Assembly (NCBI GenBank): GCA_021371795.1
Contig: JAJFVK010000017.1
Location: 1-64,000 of the forward strand
Length of the DNA: 64,000 nucleotides
Direction of reading: 5' to 3'
From: Planctomycetaceae bacterium
GTDB lineage: Bacteria; Planctomycetota; Phycisphaerae; Sedimentisphaerales; UBA12454
Positions 61,615 to 64,000 of this stretch are shown here, one piece after another; position 1 is the first letter of the stretch; every line of letters starts with the position of its first letter. The position numbers were made by a program, and so were the translations under genes. Under the pieces are notes generated by a model, which made no database searches, was not told the origin of the DNA, and saw only the letters and a program-made list of their open reading frames with translations.

Positions 61615-62647
61615 CTACAAGGGCGATAATATTTTCTTTGCCGTCGACGAAATCAAGTTCGACCATCATCGCCGCGAACGGAATCTGAAATCTGTCCATA
61701 CTCAAAAGTGCCGTTTTGATCCAGTCTTTATGCGTCGTAATGACAAACTCCGCCTTATTATAACGCGCGTCTTCATAGATAGCTTCGATATCGTCGTTGG
61801 TGTATAAGTGATGGTCATTATATACTTTTTTGCCGACAATGTTAAGTGCCATATCTGTCAGCGTCTGAAAAAAAGCGTCAGGATTACCAATGCCGCAAAA
61901 CGCGTAAATTTTCTTGCCCTTCATCTGTTCCAGCGGTATCTGCTGGTCTTTTAGCAGTTTCACATACATCGGCTTATGTACCGCCGCGGCAAAAACCATA
62001 TCAGGTTTGATTTTCGTTACTCTGCGTTTAATCTCTTCGATTATTTCAGGACTGTTCTGATTCGCGCGTGTAATCACCACAGCGTCGGCTCGTTTGAGCG
62101 ATTCAATCGGCTCACGAAGCAGACCGGCCGGCAGAAGTTTTTCATTTCCGAAAGGCACAGTCGCGTCGATTGCGACGATATTCACATCTCTCGCCAACCG
62201 CCTGTGCTGAAATCCATCGTCCATAACGAGCAGTTTTGCTTTGTGTTCGTTAATCGCCTTTTCCGCACCCGCGACTCTGTCATGATTTACAATTACTATT
62301 ATCGACGGCACTGCTTTTGTCAGCATCGCAGGCTCATCAGCGACATCGCCTTTTTTCTTATAGCCTCTGGTCAGCACAGCCGTTTTGATATTTTTGCCGA
62401 TGAAGTAATTGCACAGCCACGCAACTAATGGCGTTTTGCCCGTTCCACCAGTGGTAATATTGCCTATACTTATTACCACGGCAGATACTTTTACAGTTCG
62501 CAAAAAAGAAATGTCGTAAAGTCTGTTGCGCACACCGACAACCAGACGGTAAAACCATGACAACACAGTCAAAACCAGACACAACGGCGCATAGCAGATG
62601 TGCTGCTTTTTGGAAGTAACGAGTTTTCTCCAAAATTTTTCTTTCAA
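61589..62647 (-). CDS. lpxK: tetraacyldisaccharide 4'-kinase
   Basis: 352 residues. An N-terminal membrane helix (about 18-38), then VISIGNITTGGTGKTPLVAW (Walker A), DDGFQHRRLARDVNIVAID and a late strand ending in TTHKDWIKT. It adds the 4'-phosphate to the lipid A precursor at the inner membrane, which shows that the organism makes true lipid A. First gene of the envelope operon; hldE starts 39 bases downstream. Confidence 0.94.
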   Translation of the reverse strand: MKEKFWRKLVTSKKQHICYAPLCLVLTVLSWFYRLVVGVRNRLYDISFLRTVKVSAVVISIGNITTGGTGKTPLVAWLCNYFIGKNIKTAVLTRGYKKKGDVADEPAMLTKAVPSIIVIVNHDRVAGAEKAINEHKAKLLVMDDGFQHRRLARDVNIVAIDATVPFGNEKLLPAGLLREPIESLKRADAVVITRANQNSPEIIEEIKRRVTKIKPDMVFAAAVHKPMYVKLLKDQQIPLEQMKGKKIYAFCGIGNPDAFFQTLTDMALNIVGKKVYNDHHLYTNDDIEAIYEDARYNKAEFVITTHKDWIKTALLSMDRFQIPFAAMMVELDFVDGKENIIALVDKALFNSH

Positions 62648-62672
62648 ATTGCCTCGCCGAAGGCGACTCCAT

Positions 62673-62707
62673 AATTTTGCATTTTGATTTTTAATTTTTT
62701 ATTTTTT
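62673..62707. repeat. heptamer-periodic T-rich tract at the isocitrate dehydrogenase end
   Basis: Units aattttg, cattttg, attttta, atttttt and attttttt run through the stop codon of the dehydrogenase gene (62691-62693). Confidence 0.5.
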
Positions 62708-63770
62708 TTATTATCGCGTCCGCCATCTGACTTGTGCCGACGGCTGTCGGGTCGTTTCGGTCAGCCTTCATATCATAAGTAACGTCTTTGCCTTCTGCGA
62801 TTACCGCCGCGACCGCGTCTTCGAGTTTTTTCGCTTGTGCTTTTTTGCCCATATACTCCAGCATCAAAACGCCCGAAAGAATCAACGCACATGGATTAAC
62901 TTTATTTTGCCCTGCATATTTCGGTGCGCTGCCGTGCGTCGCTTCGAAAATCGCGCCCTTATCGCCGATATTCGCGCCCGGCGCTACGCCAAGTCCGCCG
63001 ACTAATCCTGCGCACAAATCGCTCAATATATCGCCATACAAATTCGGCAGAACCAGAACATCGTACAACTCCGGCTTTTGAACCAACTGCATACACATAT
63101 TGTCAACGATGCGGTCTTCAAATTCTATATCGTTGTATTGCTTTGCGATTTGCCTGCTGACTTCAAGCCAAAGGCCGTCGCTGAATTTCATAATGTTCGC
63201 TTTGTGAACAGATGTAACTTTCTTTCGGCCGTGACTGCGGGCATACTCAAAAGCATATCGCACAATCTTTTCCGTACCCTTAACGCTTATCGGCTTTATA
63301 CTAACGCCCGCATCGCTGCCGATTTGACGTTTGCTGTGCTTATTGAGCCAGTTGATTAGCTCGGTCGTATCGTCTTTGCCTTTTTCGAATTCGATACCTG
63401 CGTAAAGGTCTTCGGTGTTCTCACGAACCAGTACAAGGTCAATATCTGAATATCTGCTCCGCACGCCTTTATAACTTTTGCAAGGCCGAAGGCACGCGTA
63501 CAGTCCGAGTTCCTGCCTCAAGTAAACGTTGATACTCCTGAACCCTGTTCCGACAGGTGTAGTGATTGGAGCTTTGAGGCCGAGACCATTTTTCTTTACC
63601 GAGTCGATTGTCGCCGCAGGCAGGGGATTTCCCGTTCGTGCCATAACGTCAACGCCGGCCTCTGCCATTTCCCATTTAATGCCCGCGCCGGTAGCGTCGA
63701 TACATCTTTTCGCCGCTTCGGCTATCTCCGGCCCAATTCCATCGCCTGTTATAAGTGTTACTGTAGTCAT
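62691..63770 (-). CDS. NAD-type isocitrate dehydrogenase (IDH/IMDH family)
   Basis: 359 residues. [20 protein letters not shown], substrate motif [28 protein letters not shown] (the ENTE/EDLYAG pattern of NAD-dependent isocitrate dehydrogenase rather than isopropylmalate dehydrogenase), metal-binding [17 protein letters not shown], and the nucleotide loop [12 protein letters not shown]. It oxidises isocitrate to 2-oxoglutarate. Homoisocitrate or tartrate activity cannot be excluded. It lies upstream of lpxK with 43 bases between and seems metabolically unrelated. Confidence 0.9.
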   Translation of the reverse strand: MTTVTLITGDGIGPEIAEAAKRCIDATGAGIKWEMAEAGVDVMARTGNPLPAATIDSVKKNGLGLKAPITTPVGTGFRSINVYLRQELGLYACLRPCKSYKGVRSRYSDIDLVLVRENTEDLYAGIEFEKGKDDTTELINWLNKHSKRQIGSDAGVSIKPISVKGTEKIVRYAFEYARSHGRKKVTSVHKANIMKFSDGLWLEVSRQIAKQYNDIEFEDRIVDNMCMQLVQKPELYDVLVLPNLYGDILSDLCAGLVGGLGVAPGANIGDKGAIFEATHGSAPKYAGQNKVNPCALILSGVLMLEYMGKKAQAKKLEDAVAAVIAEGKDVTYDMKADRNDPTAVGTSQMADAIIKKIKN

Positions 63771-63776
63771 TATTTA

Positions 63777-63825
63777 GTATCTCGTATCTGGTATTTCGTA
63801 TCTCGTTTTCGCTTCACGCTTCACG
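63777..63825. repeat. heptamer tandem repeat (gtatctc type)
   Basis: Seven units: gtatctc, gtatctg, gtatttc, gtatctc, gttttcg, cttcacg, cttcacg. It lies just before the start codon of the minus-strand dehydrogenase gene, in its presumed promoter/leader region. Confidence 0.7.
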
Positions 63826-63925
63826 AACCGCAAGATACCTTAAGTTATTAAAACACAATATGTTAAATTATCCGTTGGCCTTTGTCAATAAAAGAGTTAG
63901 CGTGTTTTTTTGTGGATTCGATTAG

Positions 63926-63947
63926 CCCTGCCAACGCTTTGGCAGGG
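63926..63947. other. strong hairpin
   Basis: A perfect 9-bp stem ccctgccaa (63926-63934) and ttggcaggg (63939-63947) with a 4-base loop. There is no T-run on either side, so it is a structured site rather than a clear terminator. The window ends soon after. Confidence 0.5.
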
Positions 63948-64000
63948 TTCGTTGTTTAGCCGTTTCCGGCATTCTAATCCTCGATTCTTCAGGATTTTTC

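Overview
The window looks like chromosome of a Gram-negative, LPS-making member of the Planctomycetota, most likely a Phycisphaerae/Sedimentisphaerales-type lineage. This is inferred from gene content only: a PEP-CTERM protein with HAF-type repeats, a GatCAB amidotransferase, a complete ADP-heptose/LPS-core operon, a PilMNO-secretin type IV filament cluster and several unrecognised small proteins. No rRNA, tRNA, CRISPR array, prophage or intact insertion sequence was seen. Coding is dense and clusters change strand often.

Layout. 0.3-3.5 kb: surface or periplasmic small genes (SEL1-repeat protein, TerB-like protein, lipoprotein, PEP-CTERM/HAF protein). 3.8-9.6 kb: a REC-GGDEF-HD-GYP c-di-GMP regulator, dnaA on the minus strand, ftsY, an isolated small ORF/RNA unit with its own promoter and terminator, and hldD. 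9.7-15.5 kb: YgiQ-family radical SAM protein, DUF2238 membrane protein, CNNM/CorC transporter-like protein, a soluble NqrF-like reductase with an unknown partner, and a short LuxR-type regulator. 15.7-20 kb: CBS protein, a large REC-GAF-PAS histidine kinase and a single-domain response regulator.

20-31 kb is the most unusual part. A minus-strand operon encodes a secreted beta-sandwich (PapD/chaperone-like) protein, a secretin with a coiled-coil tail, two small secreted paralogues reminiscent of Csu/spore-coat-U subunits, and a membrane-anchored coiled coil. A third paralogue sits divergently, possibly on a leaderless transcript. Next to it is a 1664-residue cytoplasmic coiled-coil protein. 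I propose this as a candidate undescribed chaperone-secretin surface-fibre system; the components are seen in the sequence, the joint function is inference.

31-42.3 kb: a plus-strand type IV filament cluster (PilB/GspE ATPase, PilC/GspF, major pilin followed by a terminator, three minor-pilin-like genes, PilM, PilN, PilO, PilP/GspC-like, PilQ secretin). A ComEA-like protein at 45 kb raises DNA uptake as a possible use. 42.3-54.6 kb: bacteriohemerythrin, a GH10-like protein that seems to lack its nucleophile, bioD, nadB, and gatC-esterase-gatA-[GxxExxY cassette]-gatB. 54.7-62.6 kb: a minus-strand operon lpxK-hldE-gmhA-gmhB(fusion)-waaF-LPS kinase-GT4-plsY with mostly 4-bp overlaps. It makes ADP-heptose, the lipid A 4'-phosphate, core sugars and phospholipid precursor. 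The last gene is an NAD-type isocitrate dehydrogenase.

A second theme is non-coding. At least nine intergenic tracts have a 7-base period with different unit sequences. Others have 8- or 10-base units, and there is a family of inverted CCTCTAAAAA elements. Several form gene ends or start codons, and one encodes a lipoprotein signal peptide.
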